Of a stretch of 41,262 nucleotides of DNA, positions 14,190 through 23,356 are shown in pieces. The translations under genes and the position numbers were made by a program. Source of the stretch: a virus; IMG/VR virus record IMGVR_UViG_3300046836_000138, positions 1 to 41,262 of that record, one strand, 5' to 3'. The notes under the pieces were generated by a model. It saw only the letters and a program-made list of their open reading frames with translations, was not told the origin of the DNA and did not search any database. The stretch's first letter is position 1; every line of letters starts with the position of its first letter.

Positions 14190-14512
14190 TAGGGATTAGT
14201 CACAGTCGGGTCAAAGAGAGGACTTACGAATCCAGGGATTACACAGCCTGGAATAGCCTCGCCAGGAAAAGCTGTCATTCCATTCGGAGAACACACAGGC
14301 ACAAAGGTGGTTCCTGCCTGCTGCACCCAGGGAGGCGTCTGAATGTCTGGAACTCCACGAACAAAGTCCTGTGGCTGCCTAGCCTCATTATGCTCCGGGC
14401 AGCGCCACATTCCCTGCCAGTTCTTCACCATTTCAGAGGCTTTACGCTTATGCCCACACATGGAGCAGGAAGCGTTCCAGTCCCCTGGGTTAAGGTAATC
14501 AGAGATTCCCAT
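14189..14512 (-). CDS. Conserved phage zinc-ribbon protein (107 aa)
   Basis: SCSMCGHKRKASEM near residues 15-28 and MWRCPEH near 36-42 form a C-x2-C ... C-x2-H zinc site. It is followed by the conserved-looking ARQPQDFVRGVPDIQTPPWVQ and a C-terminal region with paired Cys (VCSPNGMTAFPG, GCVIPGF). I recognise this layout from many phage genomes, usually in the late region near tail genes; its role is not known to me. Confidence 0.74.
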   Translation of the reverse strand: MGISDYLNPGDWNASCSMCGHKRKASEMVKNWQGMWRCPEHNEARQPQDFVRGVPDIQTPPWVQQAGTTFVPVCSPNGMTAFPGEAIPGCVIPGFVSPLFDPTVTNP

Positions 14513-15816
14513 TAGTATTCCATTCCTATGGCAAAGCCCTGCTTCTGAAGCTTTGGCAACTCTTTCTTAAGACGGTTGCCAATGTCGTTGCGGAATGCTC
14601 TATCCTGAGTGGACGGTATCGAGAGCTGCCATAGAGTCTCATAGCACGCTTTCTGTGCCTCGCTGACCGTCTTTCCAGTTCCCGTCGCCACAAGGATGTA
14701 GTCACCAGCGGTGAGGTAGGTTTCTGCACTACGAACTCCCCCAGGAACTTGAATCGGTGCCATACCAATCATCACTTCCTGAAAGTGAAGATGAGGCTTG
14801 TTGCTCAAAGTAATACCCCTGATAGGAAAGCCTGACCACTCCCGCTTGGTCAGTTTGCTGTTCGGGTAGTCCCCATGAGAGAGAACCACTCCAATTACTA
14901 CGTCTTGGGATACCTTCATCGTATCCTTCCCGTCGAGTAGATCTCTTAGCCATTGTACAGGGTCTCCTGAGTTAACCGCTTGGTGGATGTTGAATGCAGG
15001 CCATCCCAGCCGAGCCGTGAACTCAAGAGGCCAGGGTACACCTTTCTTGTCCACAATGCAATTTACGTTGAGATTGCCTACGTAGTTAATAGTATGCAAA
15101 AAGCTTTCAAGAGGTTTAAGCATCAAGTCAAAAAGCTTTGAGTGCCGGACATAGCGCATGATGGTTCCCTGCTCGCCAGTATTCGGCCCAAGGTCATCTG
15201 GGTAGAGACGCTTTACTTCCCAGTCTTCCTCGATCCAGTTGTTCCAGCCTCCAGGTCCGAACCAACCACTAACACCGATCTCAGTACCTTCAACGAGGCC
15301 TTGAAGCATGAACTGTCCGTCGAGCTTTGTGGTAGCCTTCCAATGCTCAAGCATAAAGATCATGTCAGCCGCTGTGTCCGAGACAAAGCTAACTGACTTA
15401 TCCATATCTCCGCCCCAGGGCTTAGAGACATAAGGCTTGTTCGTAGAGCGAACGTAAGAGATTGCCTTATCGTAGTCGTCAAACACCTTGTTAGGCTTTG
15501 TAGCTATTCCATGTTCATTTAGGATTTTCTGTCCGTAAGCCCTGTCAAGTTCGAGCTTAGCTCCTTCAGCGTTTGCTCCAAGGATAGGGTAGCCTTGCGA
15601 GAAGAAAGGCTTAAGTTCCTTTTCAAACTTATTATTGGCTGTAAGAAGTATGAGGTCAGCCCATCCCATCGAAGCGCGCCAATTATCAACTTTTTGAACA
15701 AGACCATCTCCCACAGGTGATTTAGGCGTCCAAAGGCGAACGCTGTGATCTGCCTCTTGACAGCGCATGCCGAAGTCAAGACCGCAAAAGTCTGGGTCGA
15801 TGATTAAGACGTTCAA
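14512..15816 (-). CDS. PurD-like ATP-grasp enzyme in the virion operon (434 aa)
   Basis: TTG start overlapping the previous stop. The order of parts follows phosphoribosylamine-glycine ligase (PurD): an N-terminal nucleotide-fold-like LIIDPDFCGLDF, an ATP-grasp lid region (KPYVSKPWGGDMDKSV), VEGTEIGVSGWF and a catalytic-type GVPWPLEFTARLGWPA. A C-terminal domain follows. PurD joins glycine to phosphoribosylamine in purine synthesis. No other purine gene is in the window, so the phage enzyme may instead ligate an amino acid or small amine to a protein or nucleotide; that is inference. Confidence 0.75.
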   Translation of the reverse strand: MNVLIIDPDFCGLDFGMRCQEADHSVRLWTPKSPVGDGLVQKVDNWRASMGWADLILLTANNKFEKELKPFFSQGYPILGANAEGAKLELDRAYGQKILNEHGIATKPNKVFDDYDKAISYVRSTNKPYVSKPWGGDMDKSVSFVSDTAADMIFMLEHWKATTKLDGQFMLQGLVEGTEIGVSGWFGPGGWNNWIEEDWEVKRLYPDDLGPNTGEQGTIMRYVRHSKLFDLMLKPLESFLHTINYVGNLNVNCIVDKKGVPWPLEFTARLGWPAFNIHQAVNSGDPVQWLRDLLDGKDTMKVSQDVVIGVVLSHGDYPNSKLTKREWSGFPIRGITLSNKPHLHFQEVMIGMAPIQVPGGVRSAETYLTAGDYILVATGTGKTVSEAQKACYETLWQLSIPSTQDRAFRNDIGNRLKKELPKLQKQGFAIGMEY

Positions 15817-18800
15817 AACTCTACCCTACGCTTACGCTTCTCTGGGAGCTCTCTAGCACTGTAGCGTTTAATCTCGTCAGGGTCTAAGCGGCTCTGTACA
15901 GAGCTTATCTTAGCCTCTAGAGCCATCTTACGATCGACTAACATGCTTCGGCGTTGCATTTCATTAGTGTACGTTCCAGGCCTACCGGGAGTGTCTGAAG
16001 CGCGGAGGTCATCATAAGGAGTGCTTATTTTACCTACACGCTTCTGTATCTGCTGTGGTGAAGGGTTAATTTGCCGCTCCAGGCGATTGCGGAGTTTTTC
16101 CTGCTCACGCTGTTGGGTAGACTTACCATAGATGGGTACACCAAAGAATCCTGAAATGCCTGCACCAGGACCAGCCTCAAACTGCTGAGCCACGGAGATC
16201 GGCAGAGCCTGCCGAGCAAGCCGACTAAAGCGGCCTCCTTGAGCTTTTGGAGAGTGCCCCTGAGAGGAGAGGTACTCAGTTCCGAGAGCAAAGTTAGCCG
16301 CTGCTTTAGGAAGAATTCCAAGCTTGTTCAGGCCTTGCTGCACTGGCATCGTGCCCCAGTGGAAGGGTTCAGTAAAGTGCTTTGACCACTGCATCGTTTG
16401 GCCGTTTCCAAGGTCGATACGAGTAGGGTCATTGTTCTGCCAGATGTGGTGTCCGCTGAGTGGGTAGTTAATCGCCTCAGCAATAGCTGTGTAGTAGATG
16501 GCACTGCGGAGCATGTACATTCTGTGCATGCGCGAGAGAGGAGTTCCCTTAAGCCCTCCTGCAAGGGAACCTGCAGCGGCCCGAAAGGTAGAGATTGTCC
16601 AGTCAGGCGCAAAGATTAAGAGCTGCATTATGCGACGATTTGCAGGCTTGAACGCTTCAAGCGCAAGGTCCCTACCAAAGCGGTTTTGAATGGACTCTGC
16701 GACACGACGCCAGTTCAGCCCCCCAAAGAGGTCATTAGTGTAGCTGGAGGCAATCTTTGCAATTTCATCCTCAGCCATTAGAGCCACTGAAGGATTCTTA
16801 GCATGTGCCGCAGCATTAGACTTTTGGAGACGGTCGAATTCTCTAGTAAAAATGTTCAGCTTCATTCCTGCGTGAAGACGCTCCCACATAAATCTATCTG
16901 AGAGTGCATTGATATGTTCAACTGCACGTCCAAGCGAGCCCATCCCTGGAATTGCAGTATCCATCCAGTTCTGTATCGAGCGAAAGCCTGCTTTCGTAGT
17001 TCGTACATCATCACTGGCTACACCTTCAAGAGAGAACTCAAGGCCATTTTTGCGAGAGAGTTGAATGTACTTCTCCGTGTTTGGATCAAGCTTCTTAAGC
17101 CCTTGAAGGAACCTGTCAGTCCCTGCCGCGATGCCGGGAAGATTAGTAACATCTCCCCCGGCACCAATATAGGCATCAAGAAGAGCTTTAGCATGAAAAA
17201 GGCTAAAGGAGACATTCAGGCGCTTAATTACTAGGTTAATACCTTCTAAGCCCCGCATAATCATGCTTGGGTCAGCATTGTCCAGCACGAAGCGAATTGA
17301 GGGTGCAATATCTGGATGCACAACAGAGCCCATCAAATGAGGACTATTAATGCGCTGCCAGCCCATCGGCGCACCCTTGGCCGGGCGCACAACAGCCTCC
17401 CCTGCAGGGTCTCGGAAGGCCTTAAGGGAATCCACCAGTTGCTTTGCAGCAATAGACCTTATGACTGAGTTCACATAAACACCAAGGAGGTGCCTTGCGT
17501 CTTCTGAGACAGGCTTAAGCCCTGCAGCCTTACCTTCAGCTATGGTAGGTGCCTTATTCGTCTGGCGCATTCCTTGGTAGAGTGTTGAGCCAGCTTTCGG
17601 CGCATTCATGTAAGCACGAAGCGCCTTACCGTCTAGCCAGATACGCTTCATGTAATTCTCAAGCGAGTTACTCATAACACCTGCGCTTAGGCCAGCCTTT
17701 TGAGTGGCGATTAGCACGTTAAGCATTAGGCGGGCTGCTTGAGCTTCCTGAGTAGTCAAGACTACACTCTTGTCTCCCTCAAGGTATTTGGTGATCTTTG
17801 CAAAGTCCCCTTTCGGAGCAAGGCGATTCATTTCCTGTTGAACGCGATAGACGTTCAGTGCTCCGTCTTTAATCATCCCTTCCCAAGCATCAGGAAGATG
17901 GTCTATCCGAATACGAGTGTCTTTACTCATATTCTTGAGCGAGTTGACAACCGCCCTGCCATTGACAGCAGCGAGCGCTGCGCCAGCGCCGAGAACTGCG
18001 CCAGTTAAAGGATCTTGAGGATCGAGGTATGCGCCAGCCGCGACTCCGAGCGAAGCAGCGGCGAGGTTTTTGAGCAGCCGAACGTCAACGGCACCCCGCT
18101 GTTGCTGAATCCGGCGGTAGTTAGCAGCTATTGGCATATCTTTAGATGCCTTCTGAATAGCCTCCGCAACCTCATTTTCAGTGTAGTACTTGTCAGAGCT
18201 TAGCCCTATATCTTCTGGGTCAAGCTTTTTTCCAGTTCCGGCGTTGTGCATGTCGATATGGTCGCCTTGGAGTAGTCTCGCATTGTCCAGTTCGTAGACC
18301 TTACCCCACTTTCCAGAGCGGATAAGGTCTTGCACGTAAGGGACGTATTTCTCCTCAGGGGCGCGATTTTGCTTGCCGCGGATTTGAGTTATGTCTCCAT
18401 CATCCTTGAACCGCTTAGTTGCTCCCCCACCAGTTTTCCCTGTGTCAGGCTTAACCTCCACCGTAACGTGGCTTCTTCCCTTTTCGTCTCTGAGGGAGAA
18501 GATGCGACTCTCGCCTGCGGCTACGCCCTCACAATAACCTCCCACACAATGCCCAAGAGCGTTCCCCTCTTCAGTAAGCCTACCAGAAAGCCAGGCTCTT
18601 TCAGGAGTCTGCTCTCCACCAACCTCACGGCCACGAAATCGGTTAAAGATAGGCTTACCTTCAGAGTCGTGAGGTATGTGGGGTCCATTGTCCCAACTCA
18701 TTCGAAGGCCCCCAGGAATCTTCCCGACACCCTTCATTTGTTCAGGAGTAAGTTCTTCTGGCTCCTTGATTTCAACCCACTTATATCCGTCAGGGTATTC

Positions 18801-20549
18801 TTTTACTGTGGGAAGCTGCGCGGTAGCCTTAGCAGCCTCTTTATCCATCGCGGCAGCAGCACGCTTGTCTGCCTCGGCAGTTTCCTTTACAGCGCGCACG
18901 AGGTCGTAGTTCTTGAGCTTCTCCTCTGGTACAGTAGCCATATAGTCTGCCACATGCGCAAGGTAGTCATGAATCGCACGCTGTGCACCTATCGCATCTC
19001 GGTGGGCACTTCCATAGTGCCACACAACCGAATCTTGGGGAATATCAGGAAAGGTTTGGCGCTCTTCAAAATACTTCTTTCCCATCATTTCTTTGGGAAC
19101 ACGATACTTAAAGCTCCCAGCATGCTTTGCGTCCACAGCCTTATCCCAGGCTTCACCCCAAGTTACGGTATCTTGGCCCAGCTGGCGAGCAGGAATCTCA
19201 ATGTCTTTGAGAGGGTCTCGAGCTGTAGCAGCGTATTTGTTAAGATAGTTATTAACCATCCTACTAGTATGCTGTTCGTATTTAGGGTTTCGCCCGCCAT
19301 ATCGGTCAAGAGGCTCAGATATACGAGCTACTGTAGCCGGATGCCAGAAGCCTCCACTCTCCTTAATGTGCCCCATCAAGCCACCAGCAGCCAAGCCTTC
19401 AAAGGCCCCTTGCAGCTTATCATCACTGAGGTAAGAGCCCAGCGCTGCCCCTCCAGTCACAGCAGCAAGCTTTGCCACCGTGTCAATATCCACGCTGCCA
19501 CGCTCGCCCTTTGCGCGATGAATAGCCTCCAAGCGCTGCTTAAGCGCCGTGAGCTCTTCTGGCGTAGCCACATTACTTACATCTGGAGTGCGGGCTTCAG
19601 CCTCTGCCTTCAAGGCCGATGCGTCTACAGTACCAGGCAGCGGAGGTACGCTGGGGTCGTAGAGGCCCCTTGCTTCTCCTACTGTTCCATGTTGGAACGG
19701 TTCTTCCATTGGCCGCATAGTCGCAGCCGGCCCCTTCATACGAGGCTTCGTAGCCTGCTTCGTTCCCTCAGAGCTGAGCCACGACGCTAGCTGGGTCTCG
19801 TCCTCGAAGGCCGGCGGTTGCCCCGCGGTAGGCTGTTCCGTACCAGGCGCCTTTTCCTGCGGCTTCAGCAAGGACGCAGTTGGCTGCTCCCGGCCAGCTG
19901 GTCGTTCCAGGGAGCCATTCAAAGCCCTACGAGCTTTAAGCGCCCTGGCAGCAGAGGCTGTTCCTTCTGTACCCAGACCAGCCATCAGTGTATCTACAAT
20001 ACCCTGAACATCCTCCTTCAGAATACGCCCTCCGGTACTTTTCTCAATCTGCTCTCCACCGCGCTCAATCGCACCAGAGACCTTTTGGAGAGCCTGAGCT
20101 ACATTGGTAGCATCATAATCCTTCCCGTAACCCATCTTCTGCATGAGCTTCTGCACGGAAAGCGGATTATGCTCCATCACGTAGTCAGCAGCAGCTTGCC
20201 CTGTTTGAGCAGCCATCTTGCGATTCTCACCAGCGCCTACTGCATAGGCACTTGCACCACCCCTTGCTCCCACAGAAACAAGAAGCGCTGGAAGTGAGAG
20301 AATCGTATCTGCAACCGGCGGAACCTCTTGCAGCGCCTTACTTACCATCCTTGCAGGAGGTGTACTAAGGATGGCTGAACCCGCAGCTTTCGAGAACTCA
20401 GTAAATCGGCTAGGCTCGTCCTTTTTGCCGAGCTGCTCTGAGTAGCGCTTAAACCCAGCGGGGGCTTCCGCAGGCTTGTTCACATCTGGCGCTGGGGTCT
20501 CTCCTGAGGGAGCTGACTTAAGCGCAGCAGAGTAATCTGAAAAGCTCAC
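15813..20549 (-). CDS. Large polyvalent internal virion protein with PcfJ-like domain (1578 aa)
   Basis: GTG start coupled to the upstream stop. After a disordered N-terminus (1-345, Pro/Ala/Glu-rich) come two related glycine-rich helical hairpins (352-392 and 819-862), each opening with RG[SA]VD and containing GA..G..L. Residues about 570-750 resemble the PcfJ domain (GHCVGGYCEGVAAGESRIFSLRD, then ITQIRGKQNRAP). The C-terminal 700 residues are helical, with LNVSFSLFHAK and SGHHIWQNNDPTRIDLGNGQ. It is probably packed in the head and ejected with the DNA, as with other polyvalent phage proteins. The membrane-type hairpins could help form an ejection channel. Confidence 0.75.
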   Translation of the reverse strand: MSFSDYSAALKSAPSGETPAPDVNKPAEAPAGFKRYSEQLGKKDEPSRFTEFSKAAGSAILSTPPARMVSKALQEVPPVADTILSLPALLVSVGARGGASAYAVGAGENRKMAAQTGQAAADYVMEHNPLSVQKLMQKMGYGKDYDATNVAQALQKVSGAIERGGEQIEKSTGGRILKEDVQGIVDTLMAGLGTEGTASAARALKARRALNGSLERPAGREQPTASLLKPQEKAPGTEQPTAGQPPAFEDETQLASWLSSEGTKQATKPRMKGPAATMRPMEEPFQHGTVGEARGLYDPSVPPLPGTVDASALKAEAEARTPDVSNVATPEELTALKQRLEAIHRAKGERGSVDIDTVAKLAAVTGGAALGSYLSDDKLQGAFEGLAAGGLMGHIKESGGFWHPATVARISEPLDRYGGRNPKYEQHTSRMVNNYLNKYAATARDPLKDIEIPARQLGQDTVTWGEAWDKAVDAKHAGSFKYRVPKEMMGKKYFEERQTFPDIPQDSVVWHYGSAHRDAIGAQRAIHDYLAHVADYMATVPEEKLKNYDLVRAVKETAEADKRAAAAMDKEAAKATAQLPTVKEYPDGYKWVEIKEPEELTPEQMKGVGKIPGGLRMSWDNGPHIPHDSEGKPIFNRFRGREVGGEQTPERAWLSGRLTEEGNALGHCVGGYCEGVAAGESRIFSLRDEKGRSHVTVEVKPDTGKTGGGATKRFKDDGDITQIRGKQNRAPEEKYVPYVQDLIRSGKWGKVYELDNARLLQGDHIDMHNAGTGKKLDPEDIGLSSDKYYTENEVAEAIQKASKDMPIAANYRRIQQQRGAVDVRLLKNLAAASLGVAAGAYLDPQDPLTGAVLGAGAALAAVNGRAVVNSLKNMSKDTRIRIDHLPDAWEGMIKDGALNVYRVQQEMNRLAPKGDFAKITKYLEGDKSVVLTTQEAQAARLMLNVLIATQKAGLSAGVMSNSLENYMKRIWLDGKALRAYMNAPKAGSTLYQGMRQTNKAPTIAEGKAAGLKPVSEDARHLLGVYVNSVIRSIAAKQLVDSLKAFRDPAGEAVVRPAKGAPMGWQRINSPHLMGSVVHPDIAPSIRFVLDNADPSMIMRGLEGINLVIKRLNVSFSLFHAKALLDAYIGAGGDVTNLPGIAAGTDRFLQGLKKLDPNTEKYIQLSRKNGLEFSLEGVASDDVRTTKAGFRSIQNWMDTAIPGMGSLGRAVEHINALSDRFMWERLHAGMKLNIFTREFDRLQKSNAAAHAKNPSVALMAEDEIAKIASSYTNDLFGGLNWRRVAESIQNRFGRDLALEAFKPANRRIMQLLIFAPDWTISTFRAAAGSLAGGLKGTPLSRMHRMYMLRSAIYYTAIAEAINYPLSGHHIWQNNDPTRIDLGNGQTMQWSKHFTEPFHWGTMPVQQGLNKLGILPKAAANFALGTEYLSSQGHSPKAQGGRFSRLARQALPISVAQQFEAGPGAGISGFFGVPIYGKSTQQREQEKLRNRLERQINPSPQQIQKRVGKISTPYDDLRASDTPGRPGTYTNEMQRRSMLVDRKMALEAKISSVQSRLDPDEIKRYSARELPEKRKRRVEF
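19679..19698 (-). repeat. Dispersed palindromic element, copy 3 (inside a gene)
   Basis: On the minus strand this reads GTTCCAACATGGAACAGTAG. It is the only copy inside a coding region; there it encodes PFQHGTV in the disordered N-terminal part of the polyvalent protein, where an insertion would be tolerated. Confidence 0.85.
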
Positions 20550-21703
20550 TCTTCGCTTTCCTCATTCAGTGCACCCTCTTCCTCTGCAGCTCCTTCATTC
20601 TCTGGATAAACCCAGCCTCCTTCCGCTTCAGGATCATCCGGGTCCCACTTAGCCGTGACACCTCCATCCAAGTAGAAGTGTCCCTTTTCTAGCTTTGAAG
20701 GATCAGCCCCTTTGGGAAGCGGAATCGCAGTTTCCTCCGTTCTTCCGCCGCCAGTATAGCCTGTCTTTCCTGAGCCATACTCCCAGCCTAACACTGGCAC
20801 CGTTGGTCGAGGTGTAGTTTTGAAATCTCCACGCTCCACCGCGGTCTTAAAGGCTCTACCCAGCGATTCCTCCGTCGTGAGTGCAGGATTGTTTCTGCGT
20901 AGCGCCTGTGCCTCCGAGGCAATCCCGTAAGCAGCTGTATTAAGTGTCTCTCCATCAGTGGAAAGGTCTGGGTATGATTCACGAATCTTTCGCATAGCCT
21001 GAGTTTGGAGGTCCCTTCCAGGGTCCTTTACGCCAGCACCAGCTTTAGCTAGTTTAGCAAGCCTCTGCCGCTCGAGGTCCAGCCTTTGTCTCCGAGTAGA
21101 AATTAGGCTATCAACATCTCTTTCCCTAGCCGCCCGTATTGAGTCAAGGGAGCTAGTCCGCTTAGCGTCTAGATCTTTAGCAATGCGATCCTTTGCCGTC
21201 ATTGAATTCTGAGTTACCTTTGCAGCTAGCTCTTTGCTAAACGGCTGGCCGGCGTAGGGGCTCATCTGGTGAGTCATCATGAAGTAGTACGCATTCCCCG
21301 CATCCCAACTCTTTTGATCAGTAGCTCCGCCAAGAAGCCTACCTTGAAGGTCTAGGGTACGAAGCTGCATAGTGCTGTTCATAAACTGTTGGCGGGTCTG
21401 TGCTGCTTGTGCATTCACAGCGCGGCTGTCAATCTGTGACGCCGAGTCAAAGAGCTTTCTAGCAGCCTCTGCATCACCTGAGTCAATCGCCAGATTACCC
21501 ATAAAGCGCATCTTTTCAGACGGTGTATCTCCTCGAATGCCATACTGCTGCATCGAGTCCATCATCATTTTCTCACGCCTGTACTTTAGCTCAGCTTCGC
21601 CAGCTTGGGCTGTAAGCAAGCGTGTACGCTGCGGCCCTTGCCGAACTGACTCCATATCCTGCATTCCCTGCAGGAAGCCTGGAAGGGCTCCTTCAATAGG
21701 CAT
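20546..21703 (-). CDS. Internal virion protein candidate (385 aa)
   Basis: A long helical protein rich in Gln, Arg and Ala, with extended helices (about 95-245, for example RRQRLDLERQRLAKLAKAG) and an acidic C-terminal tail (NEGAAEEEGALNEESEE). It lies between the Gly-rich internal protein and the giant polyvalent protein, the usual place for ejectosome components in podoviruses. No enzyme motif is visible. Assignment rests on gene order and composition. Confidence 0.6.
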   Translation of the reverse strand: MPIEGALPGFLQGMQDMESVRQGPQRTRLLTAQAGEAELKYRREKMMMDSMQQYGIRGDTPSEKMRFMGNLAIDSGDAEAARKLFDSASQIDSRAVNAQAAQTRQQFMNSTMQLRTLDLQGRLLGGATDQKSWDAGNAYYFMMTHQMSPYAGQPFSKELAAKVTQNSMTAKDRIAKDLDAKRTSSLDSIRAARERDVDSLISTRRQRLDLERQRLAKLAKAGAGVKDPGRDLQTQAMRKIRESYPDLSTDGETLNTAAYGIASEAQALRRNNPALTTEESLGRAFKTAVERGDFKTTPRPTVPVLGWEYGSGKTGYTGGGRTEETAIPLPKGADPSKLEKGHFYLDGGVTAKWDPDDPEAEGGWVYPENEGAAEEEGALNEESEE

Positions 21704-21712
21704 TAGTCCTCC

Positions 21713-22759
21713 TTACCCTTGGCCTGAGAACATGAACGGAGCAAAGCCGTAGCCCATGTTACTAAGCGAATTCATTGCCAAGCTTGTAGGATCAGGCATT
21801 GTAGCAGTCGGTGGGCTGGCTCTTCCGTATTGAGAAGCCAATAGCTGCTCTTGCTGCCCAAGAACACCTGTTGAGTAGTCTGAGCCGAAGCGAGTCATTG
21901 CGGTAGCAAGATTACCAGATGTACCGTAACCCATTGAGGCCATTCTGCGCTGAAGGGCATCTTGGCCTTGTTCAAGGTTAAATTGATACCCAGGAAGCGA
22001 TGTAACTTGCCCTGGGTTATCCATCAGGTTATTAAGCCTGTCAAAGTACTCCTGCTGCTGCTTTTGTTGCTGTTTCTGAAGTTGGCGCCCTTGGTAAGCA
22101 TTGTAAAGCCCAGCTGCTCCACCCACAGCAGAGATACCACCCATTCCTAGCATCATCATCTGTTGCAGAGACATTCCAGCGCCAGTGCCTACAGCCGGGG
22201 CTCCAGCAGAGGCATTCGCTGCCCAGGAATCAGCAAATAGCTGATCCCCTGCGCCAGCCCCAGCGCCAGCCTCGGCACCTCCAGCACCAGCGCTACCAGC
22301 CCACTCAGGGGCAAGATCTCCATAAAATGGGGCTGTATCGGCTGCCCCTGCTCCACCGGCAGCGCCTCCACCCCATAGGCCTGCAGCCTCTCCCCCAAAA
22401 TAGGCTCCTGCTGCAATGGTTGCACCTCCCCCCACATCTCTAAAACCTGTATCTACCGAGCCCCCTGGGTTTTGTATGTCGTTAATACCTGCGGCAAAGC
22501 TCCCCACAGGGCCTCCCACAGCAGCTCCGCCTACTGTGGCCTCCCCAAAATTTCTAATGTTGTCAAAACTACCGCCAAGACTAAAATCTCCACTAAACGG
22601 ATTCCAGGCCTCTGGCAGTCCTGTCTCTGGGTTCTTATGAACCTTACCGGCTCGGATAAGCTGACTCAGCTCCGCATCATTCACATGCAAGAGGTGCTTA
22701 TCCCCGTAGCGGCCCTTTTTGGCCAGCTTTCGAGCCTGCTTCTTAAGTGTTCTACTCAT
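21713..22759 (-). CDS. Glycine-rich internal virion (ejection) protein (348 aa)
   Basis: It starts with a basic segment (MSRTLKKQARKLAKKGRYG), then a Gly/Ala-rich low-complexity region (about 80-200). A hydrophobic helix follows, with GISAVGGAAGLYNAYQGRQ running into a Gln/Lys helix, then a soluble region with repeated Leu-Gln patterns. This layout (Gly-rich membrane-active helix followed by a Q-rich coiled region) is typical of podovirus internal proteins that insert in the cell envelope during DNA entry. Confidence 0.62.
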   Translation of the reverse strand: MSRTLKKQARKLAKKGRYGDKHLLHVNDAELSQLIRAGKVHKNPETGLPEAWNPFSGDFSLGGSFDNIRNFGEATVGGAAVGGPVGSFAAGINDIQNPGGSVDTGFRDVGGGATIAAGAYFGGEAAGLWGGGAAGGAGAADTAPFYGDLAPEWAGSAGAGGAEAGAGAGAGDQLFADSWAANASAGAPAVGTGAGMSLQQMMMLGMGGISAVGGAAGLYNAYQGRQLQKQQQKQQQEYFDRLNNLMDNPGQVTSLPGYQFNLEQGQDALQRRMASMGYGTSGNLATAMTRFGSDYSTGVLGQQEQLLASQYGRASPPTATMPDPTSLAMNSLSNMGYGFAPFMFSGQG

Positions 22760-22768
22760 GAGAACTCC

Positions 22769-23356
22769 TTAGATAATCCTATACAGAAAGATGTAGTAAA
22801 GCGTTTGGGCAGCATTCGAAGTAGGTATCCACTGAAGCTGCGCTCGGTTGTTCGTGGCGTCGGCAAGCACTGCCGCGCCTTCACTTACAAGAGCTGGCGA
22901 GAATGCTGTACCTGCACACTCATTTGTATTCGCAAAGTTCGAAGCTATCGGTAGCGAGACTCCCAGCACTGTTGAAGACGCAGCCAGTGTAGGTGTAACA
23001 TCTGCTTGACCAGAGGCTATAACTGTAGTTCCAATACTCATGAACTGAGATGAGTGTGGAGTTGAAGAGGTTACATTCGTTACGTTCGTGAATGTAGGAG
23101 TGTACACATTACTCGTGAGACCTGCAATCAAGCTATGCTGAATGTTCGTTATATGGAAGAACTCAGTCCCTCCACCGCCTTGTAGGCCTGCAAGAGCATT
23201 GTGCTGAATGGCCCCACCAGGGGTTCCAGACACACCAACAGCTTGAGCAAGTTGAAGAAACCAATTAAGCCACTCTGGGTTAAAGTTAGCCTTTTTGGAA
23301 ACCTCATCTATAATGATTACATCCGTATAAGTTGGCGGAGCGAGGAAGTTACTCAC
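22769..23356 (-). CDS. Tail-associated protein (195 aa)
   Basis: GTG start overlapping the previous stop by one base. FNPEWLNWFLQLAQAVG is followed by a fibre-type junction, IQHNALAGLQGGGGTEFFHI, a sequence style common in phage tail fibres and appendages, and then a beta-rich C-terminus. Position right after the gp10-like gene suggests a short-tail component or fibre adaptor. Confidence 0.66.
   Translation of the reverse strand: MSNFLAPPTYTDVIIIDEVSKKANFNPEWLNWFLQLAQAVGVSGTPGGAIQHNALAGLQGGGGTEFFHITNIQHSLIAGLTSNVYTPTFTNVTNVTSSTPHSSQFMSIGTTVIASGQADVTPTLAASSTVLGVSLPIASNFANTNECAGTAFSPALVSEGAAVLADATNNRAQLQWIPTSNAAQTLYYIFLYRII

Noticed and set aside
18330-19790. Long rightward reading frame (486 codons) opposite the polyvalent gene
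   Set aside because: It lies wholly inside the 1578-residue leftward gene, has no ribosome site, a Ser/Arg/Leu-biased product with no recognisable motif, and is explained by codon bias of the opposite strand.
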